From: Lepraria neglecta
Taxonomy: Eukaryota; Ascomycota; Lecanoromycetes; Lecanorales; Stereocaulaceae
Assembly: GCA_033220425.1 (NCBI GenBank)
Contig: CM065647.1
Coordinates: 1,116,001 to 1,180,000 of the forward strand
Reading direction: 5' to 3'
DNA length: 64,000 nt
Shown here: positions 1-12,000 of the stretch, in pieces
How the letters are laid out: every line of letters begins with the position of its first letter
How positions within the stretch are numbered: position 1 is the stretch's first letter
Position numbers and translations under genes: made by a program
Notes under the pieces: generated by a model
Told to the model about the DNA's origin: nothing
Database searches by the model: none
What the model saw: only the letters and a program-made list of their open reading frames with translations

Positions 1-693
1 AAAGTATAAATTTTATTAATAGTTAGTAGAATTCCTAGGATTTATAACTAGTATAGAAGGTATTAGTATAAGCCTAGAGAAAATCAAAGCTATAGCTAAA
101 TAATCTATACTATAGAATATTAAAGTAGTATAAAGCTTCTTAGAATTTACTAACTTTAATAGGAAGTTTATTAAAGGCTACTCTAAGAAAGTACTACTAC
201 TAATAAATATTACTAAGAAGGATATTAGATTTATATAGGGAAAAGACTAATAGAAAGTACTTAATATATTAAAGAAAGTATATATAGATCTACTAGTACT
301 CTATACCTTTTAAGTAAACGAGCTAGCTTATATTAAAATAGATATATCGGATCTTATAATTAGAGTATACCTATATTAAATAAAGAACTAAAAGTAGTAT
401 CTATTTATCTACTATTTAAGAAAGATATTAGTAGTAGAGTAAAACTATAATATATATAATAAAGAACTACTTACTATAGTTTATATACTATAGAATTAGC
501 GAGTATATATAGAAAGCTACTTAGATCTAACTATCTTTATAGATTATAAGAACCTTCTTAATTTTATAATAATAAAAGAATTAAATAGAAGGTAGGTTTA
601 ATAGTTAAAACTATTAGGTTAATATAAGTTTAAGATAACCTATACCCTAGAAAAGGATAATAGTTAAGTAGATACCCTTAGTAGGTAATTAGA
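1..693 (+). pseudogene. Ty3/Gypsy pol fragment (RT end to RNase H)
   Basis: This stretch runs parallel to about 47255-47945 of element C: end of reverse transcriptase, connection and RNase H. The relic of the RNase H end is readable near 600-690, where the frame gives LLG-YKFKITYTLEKDNS-like residues and then the equivalent of DTLSR. Many in-frame TAG/TAA codons stand where Q or W is expected, the RIP signature. The fragment enters from outside the window and is cut at 693 by the end of element A; its continuation is not found on A's other side. No function is expected. Confidence 0.85.
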
Positions 694-1200
694 TGTTACG
701 AACCGTGCGTATCGGTATCGTATATAGATTGATTCTTAATAGGGATAGAGGTACAATAGGGCAAGAGTATAAAGCAGGCTTCAAGTGATACTAAGCGGGT
801 CTAGTATATAATTAGATAATATATATTCAGTGTCTAGCCTAAGAGATCTATCGTATATAGTAAACAATAAATAGGAAGTTAAGCACGATACTCTAAGTAG
901 TAAGTAGTACTCTATATATATAGATATACGAAATCCATGCCAAGTATTCCTGATCGCACTGATCGCACTAATCGTATCTGCGCTCATTACGACTACTGCG
1001 CTTATCGCTTAATATACCAAGCCTTCCTGATCGCACTGATCGCCCTGATCGCATCTGCGCTTATTGCGACTACTACGCTTATCGCTTAACATACTAAGCC
1101 TTCAGGGTCTATCCGAGTCGGATACCGATTCGTCGACTCGAACTATAATAGGCGCTATACTCTATAAGCGTATCCCTGATTATATTTCCTGATTATAATA
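694..1200 (-). repeat. 3' LTR of element A
   Basis: 507-bp LTR paired with 6934-7442. It contains two tandem units of about 77 bp (941-1017 and 1018-1093), each with gatcgcactgatcgc-like motifs, in the U3 part, and a CCGAGTCGG site at 1113-1121. The R/U5 part (about 700-930) is shared with the LTRs of B, C and D. Confidence 0.9.
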
Positions 1201-1760
1201 TTAGCTCCCTCTCCTAGATTTCTTGTCCTAAGAAACTATCTATCCTTTATACTATCCCGATATACTAAATATTTAGATAAACCGACCGTCCGCCGAACGG
1301 TACTAGCTAGTAAGCTAAACGAAGTTATTATACGGCTATACTCCCGATATATTACTAGCGGCAAATAGTATCTAATAGGTACGGGGTCCGATAGGTATTC
1401 TAACTATATAGGTAGCGATAGGAAATACGACCTTATAGTATCGCCTCTTAAAATATATTATATCGAGATAGAATAAAAGGAGGTATAGTTATAGTTAAAA
1501 AATATATATAAAGAGCTTAAGGATTATATATAAAAATTAATAGAGGAATCTATATATCTTTAGACTACGCTAATATATCTTTAGATATAGTATAAATATC
1601 TTAAAAATAAAAAACGGAAGGTTATAGACTAAGAGATATAGAATATTAAGGAGTTAGAAGAAGACTAGTAGTCTATCCTAAGTATTCCTAACGACTAGAT
1701 ATTTAACGTCTCGTCCGAACAATTTAGCTTCCTAGCTAGAACTAATTAGTCCTCCTTCCC
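1201..1760 (-). other. 3' untranslated part of element A with polypurine tract
   Basis: This is the region between the chromodomain relic and the 3' LTR on the minus strand. A purine-rich run (reverse complement of 1201-1214) directly adjoins the LTR and is the likely plus-strand primer site. It matches the corresponding 3' stretch of element D (about 62750-63280). I see no coding sequence in it. Confidence 0.6.
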
Positions 1761-4700
1761 GATTGTTCCCGGAACTCCTATAGAAGGTCCTAGTAGTTGC
1801 GGAGGTTCCTAAGAGGTTCCCAGGTATTTTCGGTATCGTTATACCCTTTCTATTTAACTAGATATTTCTAATTAACCTAATTTAGAATCCTCTTAACCTC
1901 GAACTCTATTTCTTCTTTAATATTATAATAAAATATTTCTTATAGTAGTATACTTAAGTCTACTAGTTCTAAGAGTAAGATATAGAATACCGGATATACC
2001 TTAGTATTAGGTAGAAGCTCGAGTTTATAGTTAATAGGTCCCTTTACCCGTTTAATTAAAAATAGTCTAACCTTAATATAATCTAGTTTCTTACTTAGTC
2101 TTATTATTCTTATATTTTTTATTAGGAGATATACTTTATCCCCCTCTTTTAGCTAAGGAATATTCTTTCTTTTCTTATTAACCTATTCCTTTAACTTACT
2201 ATTTAAGCTTTTAATAGACCTTTATATATCCTTATATAAATTCTTAAACTCTTCTACCTTAACTAAGGCTTTTTCTATATTAGGTCCTTTTCTTAGATCT
2301 AGAAATATATTTATATTCTTTCTATAGTTAGTAAAGAATAGTATTAATCTTATTATATTTAATATCTTATCGTTATACGCTAATTATACTATTAGAAGTA
2401 GTAAAACCTAGTTATTCTATTTCTAGTTTACGTAATATCTTAAATATACTTCTATTATTTAGTTTGTACGTTTAGTTTATCTATTAGTCTATAGATAGTA
2501 TATCGTTAATATCCGAAGTTTAGTTCTAATTACTACTATAATCATTCTCTAGTAGTTAGAAGTAAATAATTTATCTCTATTGGATATTATCGAATATAGT
2601 ATACTATAATCTCTTATTAGTCTATCGAGTAGTATAAAGGCTAACTAATCTACTTTATAGGTTTCTTTGAATAGTATTATAATTATATACTTTATTAACT
2701 TATCTATAATAACTATAATTAAGTCGAAGATATTTTATATAGCTGGATCCTTTAATAGTAGTAGCTTAACTATAAAGTCTATTATAATATTATCCTATAG
2801 TAACTCTAGTATAGGAGTAAACTATATTTATCTATACTTAGTATATTATATAGCTTTATTCTACTAGTACTCGATATATTCCTTAATATATTATTTAACG
2901 CGCGCTCGAAGCTTTAGTACTATATATCCTTATCCTAGGAGTTCTATAGTCTTAGATACCCCTAGGTAACCTTGTAAAGGGTTATCGTAGTAATCTCTAA
3001 TTACTTCTTTAACGTATATATTAGGCAAGTAGGTCTTATCCTAGTATTTAAGTAATACTAAATCCTATTAATCCTTCCTTAGATTTATTATAAATATATT
3101 ATTATTATAGGCCTTTACGATCTTATTAGTTATATTAGGTCCTAATATATAAAGGGTTATAGCTAATACCTAGTATAGTACTAATAATCTATCCGTCTCC
3201 TTCTTTAGGATTAGTTATTCTATAATATTCTTTTCTACTATATAGTCTAATCGTTAGCTAAGGGTATCTACTCGACTATTATCCTTTCCTAGAATATAGG
3301 TTATCTTGAACTTATATTAACCTAATAGTTCTAACTATTAAACTTATCTTCTATTTAGCTCCTTTATTATTATAAAGTTAAGAAGATTCTTATAATCTGT
3401 AAAGATAGTTAGATCCGAGTAGCTCTCTATATATACTTACTAGTTTTATAATATATAAACCACGGTAAGTAGTTCCTTATTATATATATTATAGTTCTAT
3501 TCTACTACTAATATCTTCCTTAAATAGTAGATAACTAGATACTACTTTTAGTCTTTTATTTAATATAGGTATACTCTAATTATAAGGTCCAAGGTACCTA
3601 TTTTAATATAGGCCGATTCGTTAGCCTAAAAGGTATAGAGTACTAGTAGATCTATATATACTTTCTTTAATATATCGAATAATTTCTATTAGTATTTTCT
3701 CTATATAAATCTAATATCCTTTTTTATAATATCCGTTAGAGGTAGTACTTTCTTTAAGTAACCCTCGATAAACTTCCTATTAAAGTTAGTAAATCCTAAG
3801 AAGCTTTATACTACTTTGATATCCTATAGTATAGACTATTCTACTATAGCTTTAATCTTGTCTAGGCTTATACTAATACCTTCTATACTAACTATAAATC
3901 CTAGAAATTCTACCGACTATTAATAAAATTCGTACTTTTCTAGTTTAAGGAGAAGTTTTACTTATAATAGGTATCTAAGGACGTTCTATATATAAAAAAT
4001 ATAGTCTTCCTTATTCTTAGAATAAATTAGTATATTATTAAGATACGCTATCGCTATTCGATCTAAGTATACTTATATAATATTATTAATAAGTATTTAG
4101 TAGGTTACTAGTACGTTAGTAAGTCTAAACGGTATTACTAGATATTTATAGTAGCTATATCTTATTCGGAAGGTAGTTTTCTATTCTTCGCCTTCTTTTA
4201 TCTAAATTAGATTATATATACCTCTAAGATCTAGTTTAGTAAATATCCTTGCTTTTCTAAGCTAATTCTATAGCTCGCCGATATTAGGTAAAGGGTATCT
4301 ATTCTTAATTATAATATTATTTAACTTTCGATAGTCGATATATAGTCTTAGGTTTCTATCCTTCTTTAGTACAAAGAGGATTAGGTAACCTACTAGTAAT
4401 TTAGATTCCTGAATAAATCCCTTTTTAAGGTTCTTATTAATATACCTATAAAGTACCTTAAGTTCCTTTTCTAATAATATATAAATAGGTCTAAATATCG
4501 GCTATTTACTAGGTTCGAGTTCGATCTTATAATCCTATAGCTAGTATCTAGGTAATACTTCTATATTCGTCTCTTCCTCGAATAAGTATACCTACTTACT
4601 ATAATCCCGAGGGATAGAGAGTATATTAGTTCCTCCCTTATCTCTTACTTTATTATCCTACTAACCTTTACTAGTAACTATAGAGTTAGACTACCTTTTA

Positions 4701-5330
4701 GTACTATCCTTATATAAAGCTAAGGTAATATATACCTCGACCGGTCTTCGGTTTAACTTCTTATCTACTATTAAATACTACTAATATATAGGTATAATCC
4801 TGGTAATATTACCGGATTAATCTATCTTAAGTACTCCTCGAGCCTAATCGATTATTAGATTATACTTCTTTAACTAAGGTATTCCTAAAATTATATAATA
4901 GATAGCTATCCTAATAATATTAAAGGTAATCTCCTTATAGTAGCGCTAAATTATAATAGGTAACGAAAGTATCTCTTTATCTACCTTTCTTATTAATAGT
5001 ATTAACCTATTAGCTATCTAAAGATTATACTACTACGACTTCTTTCGAGTTAGTATTCTAGTTATTTATACTAAGTCTCGTGAGATAAAGTTTCTAGTAG
5101 CTCTAGAATCTATTATTGCAACGGTCCGCTATCCGTTAATAATTACTAGTATCTTTATATATATATCGTATTGCGCGGAATATAGATATTATTTAGGGGT
5201 TAATATATTAATCTCCTTATAGCTACCTCTACTATAAGGGATTACTCTTTTCCCTATATAGGGAGGAATCCTATAAATTATTTCTCGAACTTATATTTCT
5301 TATAGTTATTGTGTAAATATATATACTATT
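1760..5330 (-). pseudogene. Element A pol relic (PR-RT-RNase H-IN-chromodomain)
   Basis: Read on the minus strand through RIP stops, the order is protease (I-D-S-R at about 5100-5127, from an expected D-S-G), RT, RNase H, integrase and a C-terminal chromodomain (about 1760-1960). The RT catalytic motif expected as YLDD reads YLNN at 4034-4045 (both Asp to Asn by G-to-A), so the enzyme would be dead even without the stops. The chromodomain places it among chromoviruses, whose chromodomain steers integration towards methylated-histone chromatin. The nearest relatives in the window are B, C and D. Confidence 0.85.
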
Positions 5331-5399
5331 ACTATAGATAGTATTAGTTTATATCTAGACTCTAACGTCTTATTTAGTTTTAATAGTAAGCCTCTTCTT

Positions 5400-6900
5400 C
5401 GTCCTTCTTATATAGAAAGTAACTTAGTTATTATTTTCTTACTAAGTACTAAGGATATCTATTATCCTTATACTTATAGTACTAGTAATTACTATAGAAT
5501 GATTTTATTAGAACTCCTAGTTCCTTTCTATAGTTAATTCTATAATAGTTATAACTATTTTCTATATATTATCTCTAGTAGACTTCTTTATATTTAGGGT
5601 AATAGTAGTTACTCCTAAAGTCTAAGATACTAAAGTTATTCTAGAATTCTTTTAGTCTTTCTTCCTCTAAGTATTCCTTTCTCTCCTTAGATATAGTAGA
5701 TCTAGGTTCGAGTATTATCGGTAGTTCTTTTCCTTTAATTATAACCTTCTATTCTAATTCTTCCTTATTCTAATCCTATTTAGGTTACTTTCCCTAAGTA
5801 TTACTACTATCCCTAACGTATAGCTTTTCTATCTAAGTATTAGCTTTATTCGTAAAGCTATCGTTAGAGAACTCCTTATCTCCTAAGTTAGATTCTCTAT
5901 CTAGTTACTAACCGTAGACTTCGTTCTATATTAGTAAGATTCTACTAGAATTACTATCCTGGTCTCGTACCTTTTCTAGTACGTTTAGCTACTATCGATA
6001 TACTATATTTTTCGACTTATAGTCTCTAGTAAAGTAGCCCGGTTTACTATAGCTATAATACGTAAGTATTTTCTTTCTGCCCCCTTACTACTTCTTACCC
6101 CTAGCTAGCCCTCTAAAGGCTTATTTACCTTTTCTCTCTATAAAATCCAGTTCTATTAGTACTAGTCTATAAAGGTTATATTCTTTATATCCTAGGTAAT
6201 AGCTCTTCGATTTAGTAAAAAAGCTTGAGTATCCTATTCTACTAACTCCTCTATTATACCTTTTCTCTATAATCCTTTTAAATAGCTTATTATTAATTTT
6301 AATTACTTCTTTAATTAGCTTATTAAGGGTATCTAAGATAATCCCTAACCTTATAAATTTGTCCTTAATATTATCCTTTAGACCTCTTCGGTATATAGTT
6401 ATTAATATATTATTATCCTAGTTAGTCTTCGCTATATACTATTAAAACTAAGTTGAATACTCCGATATAGACTTCTTCTAAGTTAAGTACTAGATAGTTT
6501 ATATTACTATATTAAGTTTATTAGACGATCCGAATATATAGTAGATTTCGAGTCTAAATATAGCTATACTCTCTATCTACTACTTAATTTCTATATTATT
6601 ATTATCTTCTAGTTCTTCTATATACTTCTTTAGGAATAGGTTAACCTACTTCTAGACTCTTCTACGTAAGTAAGTAATAGCGAAGGTTAGATATCGCTAA
6701 GTAGGTATATAGTCCCCCTAGAAAGCCAGGTATAAACTAACCTAAGATAGCTATCCCTCGAGCTTATCTCTTTCTCTATAGTATAAGTTAGGCTAGGCTA
6801 TCTTAATATATCTACTAGTTCCTTTATTAATAGTCGGGCGTCTCTATTATTATTATCCGCTCCCTCCTAAGGAACTTAGGGTATTAGCCCTAGGGTCTCT
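5400..6900 (-). pseudogene. Element A gag relic
   Basis: This is the minus-strand relic between protease and 5' LTR, colinear with the gag of C (44290-45500) and D. A degenerate CCHC zinc knuckle lies at about 6030-6075, with cysteines turned to tyrosine (TGC to TAC type changes) and the K-P-G-Y-F core kept. The frame is full of stops. In the live element it would form the virus-like particle and bind its RNA. Confidence 0.75.
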
Positions 6901-6933
6901 TAGTATAGTACTTATCCTTAAGGGTACTTAAAG

Positions 6934-7442
6934 TATTATAAATACGTCGCGTACCGTATATTATATATAGATTATTCTTACTAGGGATAGAGATATTACT
7001 ATATAAGAGGTAAAGTAGGCTTTAATAGATACTAAGCGAGTCTAGTATATAATTAGATAATATATATTTAGTATCTAGCCTAAGAGATCTATTGTATATA
7101 GTAAATAATTAAATAGTAAATTAAGCACGATACTCCAAGTAGTAAGTAGTACTCTATATATATAGATATACGAAATCTATACCAAGCATTCTTGATCGTA
7201 CTAATCGCACTAATCGCATCTGCGCTTATTGCGACTACTGCGCTTATCGCTTAATATACCAAGCCTTTCTAATCGCACTAATCGCCCTAATCGCATCTGC
7301 GCTCATTGCGACCACTACGCTCATCGCTTAATATGCCAAGCCTTCAGGGTCTATTCGAGTCGGATACCGATTCGTCGACTCGAACTATAACGGGCGCTAC
7401 GCTCTATAAGCGTATCCCTGATTATATTTCCTAATCGTAACA
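6934..7442 (-). repeat. 5' LTR of element A
   Basis: Direct partner of 694-1200, with the same tandem 77-bp U3 units (about 7182-7333) and the same conserved R/U5 part. It ends in cgtaaca at 7436-7442. Differences between the pair are mainly transitions. Confidence 0.9.
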
Positions 7443-8990
7443 TTTCGATAGGACTTTATAGATCGGGTACTACTAGTTCTTCTTAATCCTAGTAATCAAT
7501 ACTTGTTCCTTATAGTCGGCTATTATTCCTGAAACAAGAGAGTAGTATTACCGAGTAAAGCCATCCGTATATATAATTAGTATACCTGATTCCGATAGGT
7601 ACTCTAATACTATAAGGCTAACTATTAGCTGGAGTTCTATCCCTCTATACTTAGCCTAAGTACTTATATTTTAGTATAAGTCCTATTGCGGTATAGTATA
7701 CCTTATACTTTAGGTACTCGGCGTACTTAGTTACTATCTTGACTACTAGTATTATACCTAGCAGCACGAACCCCGGCCGAGTTTAGCTTATACGCGTCGC
7801 TTTATCTAGGTTACCGACTATTAGATAAATAGGCTATACGGATAGGGTACTATAATACTATATAAGTACTATTTTATTAGTAGACAATAAGAGTAGTATC
7901 GTCGTTACTCTATCTAGTAGTTTCTCTTATATCTTCTACTACTAGTTACTAGTATATATCTCGCTCTATAACCGGTCGTTATTAGTATTAAATTACTAAA
8001 TCGGTATATATACTAAATAGTCTTAAAAGGGCCCGTGTCCTAGAAGGAACTATACTATATTAATTACTTTTCGAAAGCGTATAGTATATTCTAGTAACTA
8101 AGCCCTAATAATATCCGAGCGAATAGTAAAGGATTCCTCGAGCTAATAATTATCTTCGATCCTCTATAGGACTACTTCTATATTGCCTTACCATTCTTCT
8201 ATAGAACTAAACCCGCAGTATAGCCGAATTACTTATAAGTCTAGGTTCTTGGCGAGGTCGTTTACGCCCCCTTTAGAGCACTTATTTCGGAAGAGCCATT
8301 AGGCTATTATATACTAGGTTTCACTCTTAAAGGGGTAGTAAAGATTATTAGGGTCAGGGCCTTGTACGAATATATCTACCTTTTCGATATCGGTAATTAG
8401 TTCCCTAGCCTACTTGCCCGTCGCTACCTAATATATTATAATTCTAATCGATAAGGACGTTAATCGAGTGCTAGATATCTATAGCGTAATTGGGAAGGCG
8501 TTTATCGCGGGTTCGATAGGTATCTATCTTCGTTAGTACGTCTTATTAATAGTAATAGCCTTTACTAATAGCGGGGGTTACTAGGTCATCCTCTTCTACC
8601 GTAGGGACTAATATTAGTCTATTTTCGTTTATCTCGTTATTATTAATATTAATATCTATACCTAGATAGAGGAGTACTTAATCCTCTCTTATACTAATAG
8701 CTTTATCGTAAACTATTCGCCTTCTCTTTATACTATATACTATAAGGTATTTATTAATATAATATATAAATACTAAGTTATTACCGGACTTGGAGATAAA
8801 CCCGTAGGCTTTATATTATCTAGTTATAGTAGAGGGGTCTTTAGTAATAGAAAGTCGCTATAGAAAGCTATCTTTCTTCCTATCGCCTATAGAGGAATAT
8901 AGAAAGTATACTAAGTAAATAAAGAATTAGTACGCGATACCTTTAGGAGGGTTTGGGCCCTAAAGTACTAGCGTAAGTTCCTAGCCTAGG
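7443..8990 (-). pseudogene. Plavaka-type transposase fragment (P2), truncated by element A
   Basis: The minus strand reads GILIIYTDGFTR (about 7555-7595) followed by GIIADYKEQVLIT (about 7480-7525). These correspond closely, in order and spacing, to KGILIIYIDGRIRR and GDYEEQVLIT in the P1 transposase (28940-29060). The segment is the catalytic-core region typical of fungal Plavaka transposases (CACTA-like DNA transposons). The part C-terminal to it is missing because element A abuts at 7443. The N-terminal half towards 8990 is too damaged to follow motif by motif. It is transcribed away from the plus-strand relics W, X, Y and Z, the same plan as in P1. Confidence 0.75.
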
Positions 8991-9040
8991 TACTTAGCCT
9001 AAGTTCTTAGCCTAAGCTCTTGGCCTAGGTATCTAATAAC
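8985..9040. repeat. Short GC-rich direct repeats (cttagcctaag / cttggcctagg)
   Basis: Four to five imperfect copies of an approximately 12-bp unit, cttagcctaagt or cttggcctaggt, lie between the minus-strand transposase relic and plus-strand relic W. They resemble the AGCTTGGCC arrays at about 10250, 19950, 22250, 24160 and 50550. The position between divergent genes would suit a shared promoter. Confidence 0.5.
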
Positions 9041-9129
9041 TAGCACTTCTATTACTATCCCGGATTCGGTTATCCTAGTATAGAGAGTATATATAATATA
9101 TATTCTATACCCTCTCTTCGTCTCTAGAC

Positions 9130-10040
9130 CTATATATAGCTACTACTATAGACGATTTCGCCCCTCCGAATCTATTCCCCGCCGTTACTTTCGAGAACTC
9201 TACCTAGTTCTAGCCTCCCTATCTAGAGATCCCTTCTAATTAGAAAGATATTAACTATATCAATACGGTATTTTTTCAACGGCATTAATAGTATATATAC
9301 GCTATTCTAGGGATACTGTCGATAGTCTCTAAGACTTACTACCTTCTACCCGAGTAGCGAGGAGAGCTAAAGCCTCTAGTAGAGTAGCTATATATAGATC
9401 TGCAGTTTAGGTTAAGCGGTAATAACTAGGATCGACTAAATATAGGCCTAAGGGAAGAGTATTTATATAGGAGGATTTATATCGAACTAAGTATAAAGGA
9501 TTTAAGCCTTAAGGACGATCTCTTTAAAGAGTTAGAACTATCTCTCTACGCGAATAGTACTAGGATAGGTTCGCTAGAGATAGACTATAAGAGTATATCG
9601 TTATTAACGGCTTTATTATTAGAAGTCTTCCTATCTAGCCCTCCTCTACTACCTTCGATACTAATAAGCCCTTCTCTACTATATCCTAGCGCTCCTCTAC
9701 TATCTTCGATACCGCTATAGTTCTAGTCGACCTTAAAAAAGAGAAGGTATAATTTAAGTCCTCTATCGGTACTAGGCTTAAGCCCTAGATTTAAGCCTCT
9801 TTATAATACTAGGAGGCTAGAAACGGAAAGACGATAGTAGTTGAGATAGAGAGAAGACTCTAGAAACTATAGAACTCGATAGTATAGCTAACCTGGCTAA
9901 ATACGCATATACCGGACGGCTATATAGTTGTCTATAGTATAATTTATATTGGTATTTCGTATATAGACGATTAATAAACAAAGTTGGTTGTGAAGGGATA
10001 GTAAATAGAGTAGTTACTGCTATTAGAAGATATTAAAGAT
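9130..10040 (+). pseudogene. Relic W: unrecognised plus-strand gene of the old Plavaka locus
   Basis: A plus-strand frame from about 9154 stays readable to about 9870 with few stops, all of RIP type. It is rich in Leu/Ser/Pro repeats (SSPPLLPS, ISPSLLYPS-like) and basic near the end (KKRRYNLSP). A second frame continues it to about 10040, so an intron or a frameshift lies between. I recognise no domain. It lies head to head with the P2 transposase and upstream of the first GC-rich array, as the first cargo-like gene of that locus. Confidence 0.4.
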
Positions 10041-10239
10041 ACTATAAGTAATATAGAATATAAGTAGTTATATTAGATTAGGGTATTATTATACTATTTA
10101 TACTTCTAGTATAATTATATATTTTATATCGGCGTTAGTCCTTAGCTTAAGTAGCCTAGATAGTTCTAGTATAAATATATATTATATCGAATCGAATCTA
10201 ATATTTATAAGGAACGCTATTATTTATAGGAATAAGGTC

Positions 10240-10370
10240 GTCGCTCTAGATAAGCTCGGCCTAAGACCCAAGCTAGGGTTTCGCTTTAGGTAGGCCTTAG
10301 CTTGGCCCCCGCTTGGCCCTCGCTTAGCCCTAGCTTGGCCCAAGCTCCGCCCTAGCTCCATTCAGAATAC
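10240..10370. repeat. GC-rich array 1 (AGCTTGGCC / AAGCTCCGCCCTAG units)
   Basis: Overlapping imperfect units built from gcttggccc and aagctccgccctagc, in the orientation opposite to arrays 2 and 4. About 370 bp around it (10060-10430) is also similar to 22090-22420. CA/TG dinucleotides survive here better than in the flanks. Confidence 0.7.
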
Positions 10371-10850
10371 ACGATGGCGATATTACCTCTATCTCTCGTA
10401 ACCAACGTCTCTACAATACGCTATATTATATTAGCCTAAAGCTCGTGAACTATTTATAACTATTTAGTACTCTCGTCTAGAGGATCGGATACTAGGCTCC
10501 TTATATAAATTTGCAAATAATACGATAGTCTTAGCGTATAGAATTTTCAGTAAATTTATAAATAAAGTCGTTACCTACTATCTTCTTTCGTACTATTCTA
10601 TCTCTTCTTATTAATCTTAGATAATACTAGCTACCTTTATCTACTACTAACGCTACTTATATTCTAATTCGACGATATTTACTAGATAATATAGTATCTA
10701 CTATTACTAAGCTTAGATAAGCCTAATTACTTATCCCTTACCTTTTATATCTTAGCCCCTTACCTCGTATACTATATTAGGCTTCTAAGGCTTCGACTAG
10801 AGTTAATAGCCTCTAAGATAATTTACTAAGATATATATTATAAGTGGCCT
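10371..10850. other. Interval between array 1 and relic X
   Basis: AT-rich, strongly RIP-mutated sequence. Its first 60 bp match the stretch following array 3 (about 22345-22420). I see no readable frame beyond short fragments; it may hold the 5' part of relic X. Confidence 0.4.
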
Positions 10851-11389
10851 GTAATTCGTAGATAACGCTATCTAAAATAGAGTATAGAGGAACTAGATAG
10901 TATAGCTAGAGCTAGCGATTAGAGTAGCCGGTTTACTAGAGCTAGAAGACAGAACCGTTCCTAATTACTAATCTACTAACTAAACCAAGTCGACTACGAT
11001 TACTAAAAAATAGGTATAATAATTCGCTAATAACTTAAATACTAACCCGAACGCTACTGACGAGTAGAAACTCTAGGCCGGGAAAAGCCTAGTCTCCTAC
11101 CTAATCTTAGAGAAGCGACTTAGGGTTAAACCTAACTCCGAAGCAAAATCTAAGTATAGAAGAATAGCTATATCGGAGTATTCTAGATTGATATCTGCGT
11201 CTATTATACCCTTACCGGCCGTCTATAAAGGGCTAGTTCAACCTATCAGCGAGCTAGGGATTATTATTCGCCGTAGTCGTCCCGATAGTAGCTACTAGTA
11301 TACCTATAGTATCGCTATACTGAAACACCCCGGAGTTTAGAAGTTAGAGTCCTAATTAGATATTAGTAACCTCTTATTTATAGTATTAC
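10851..11389 (+). pseudogene. Relic X, 5' part (interrupted by G2)
   Basis: A plus-strand frame gives EKRLRVKPNSEAKSKYRR, then SIIPLPAVYKGLVQPISELG and IAILKHPG-like stretches, with TAG/TAA at likely Q/W sites. It runs straight to the 5-bp duplication attac (11385-11389) at the G2 border and resumes at 18785. The family is not recognised. Its position downstream of a Plavaka-type transposase and upstream of a SNF2 relic makes it a cargo gene of the old locus by inference. Confidence 0.5.
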
Positions 11390-11533
11390 TATCACGAAGC
11401 GTTTCGCGGGCAAGCTTCTTGCCAAGCGAACTAGTACTATAGCGGCTTAGCTTAGCAGTAGAAAACCGAGCTTCGCTCGACAATAAGAAGAACAAGTTTA
11501 CCACCCCTCAATACAGTTAGGATCTATGTGATA
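11390..11533 (+). repeat. 5' LTR of G2
   Basis: 144 bp, tatcacgaagcg...gtgata (originally tgtcac...gtgaca). It includes the short inverted motif aagcttcttgcc. It differs from the 3' LTR by a few transitions only. Confidence 0.93.
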
Positions 11534-12000
11534 ATATAGTAGCAACGGTCGTTTTTGACACCAATTGATTATTAAAGATCCAGGAGTTCCTCTACCAGGC
11601 TTAGTTAGAAGCTATATCACGTTATTTCGATAATTCCTTACCAAAATTCTTCCGCCCTGTACTCGTCACCTTACCATTCTACGGTAATATACCGATAACT
11701 ACTACTCGACTTCGGTAGACGTCGAGTTCTCTTCCCAGGAACCGTCAATAGCAGTCTATAGACTCTTTAGCACTATCGAATCAGTTCGATAAACCTATAC
11801 CTGCTAACTCAGGTGCCTTAATAAAACGCCTAATAAGTTCCAGCGACGTTCCTTTCAAGTATCCAGAAATCTTCTATATTACAGGCTTCAGCCTCCTAGA
11901 AAAATCTATACTACCCGAATTCCTAAGGATACTCGACAAGCTTAGCTTTCGGAGCTACTACCGTAGCTTCCTCGTTATCGATAAGGTCGTCTACCCTTAT
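11534..12000 (+). other. G2 leader / upstream of gag
   Basis: Region between the 5' LTR and the first clear gag frame. It should hold the primer-binding site, but I could not match one to a tRNA end. Part of it may already be gag coding. Confidence 0.4.

Larger units (their letters stand above)
694..7442 (-). mobile_element. Element A: full-length chromodomain Ty3/Gypsy retrotransposon, RIP-degraded
   Basis: Two LTRs (694-1200 and 6934-7442) in direct orientation enclose a minus-strand gag-pol relic, 6.75 kb in all. The LTR ends fit tgttacg...cgtaaca. A polypurine tract (reverse complement of 1201-1214, ggagaggg core) adjoins the 3' LTR, which fixes the minus orientation. Internal order read on the minus strand: gag with zinc knuckle, protease, RT, RNase H, integrase, chromodomain. 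It is the same family as B, C and D. The 5-bp flanks differ (ttaga at 689-693, tttcg at 7443-7447), and the flanking DNA belongs to unrelated elements, so no target duplication is seen. Confidence 0.9.

Noticed and set aside
781-987. Open frame of 68 codons on the minus strand inside an A LTR
   Set aside because: It lies wholly in the R/U5 part of the LTR, and the same stretch in other LTR copies is not kept open; chance frame.
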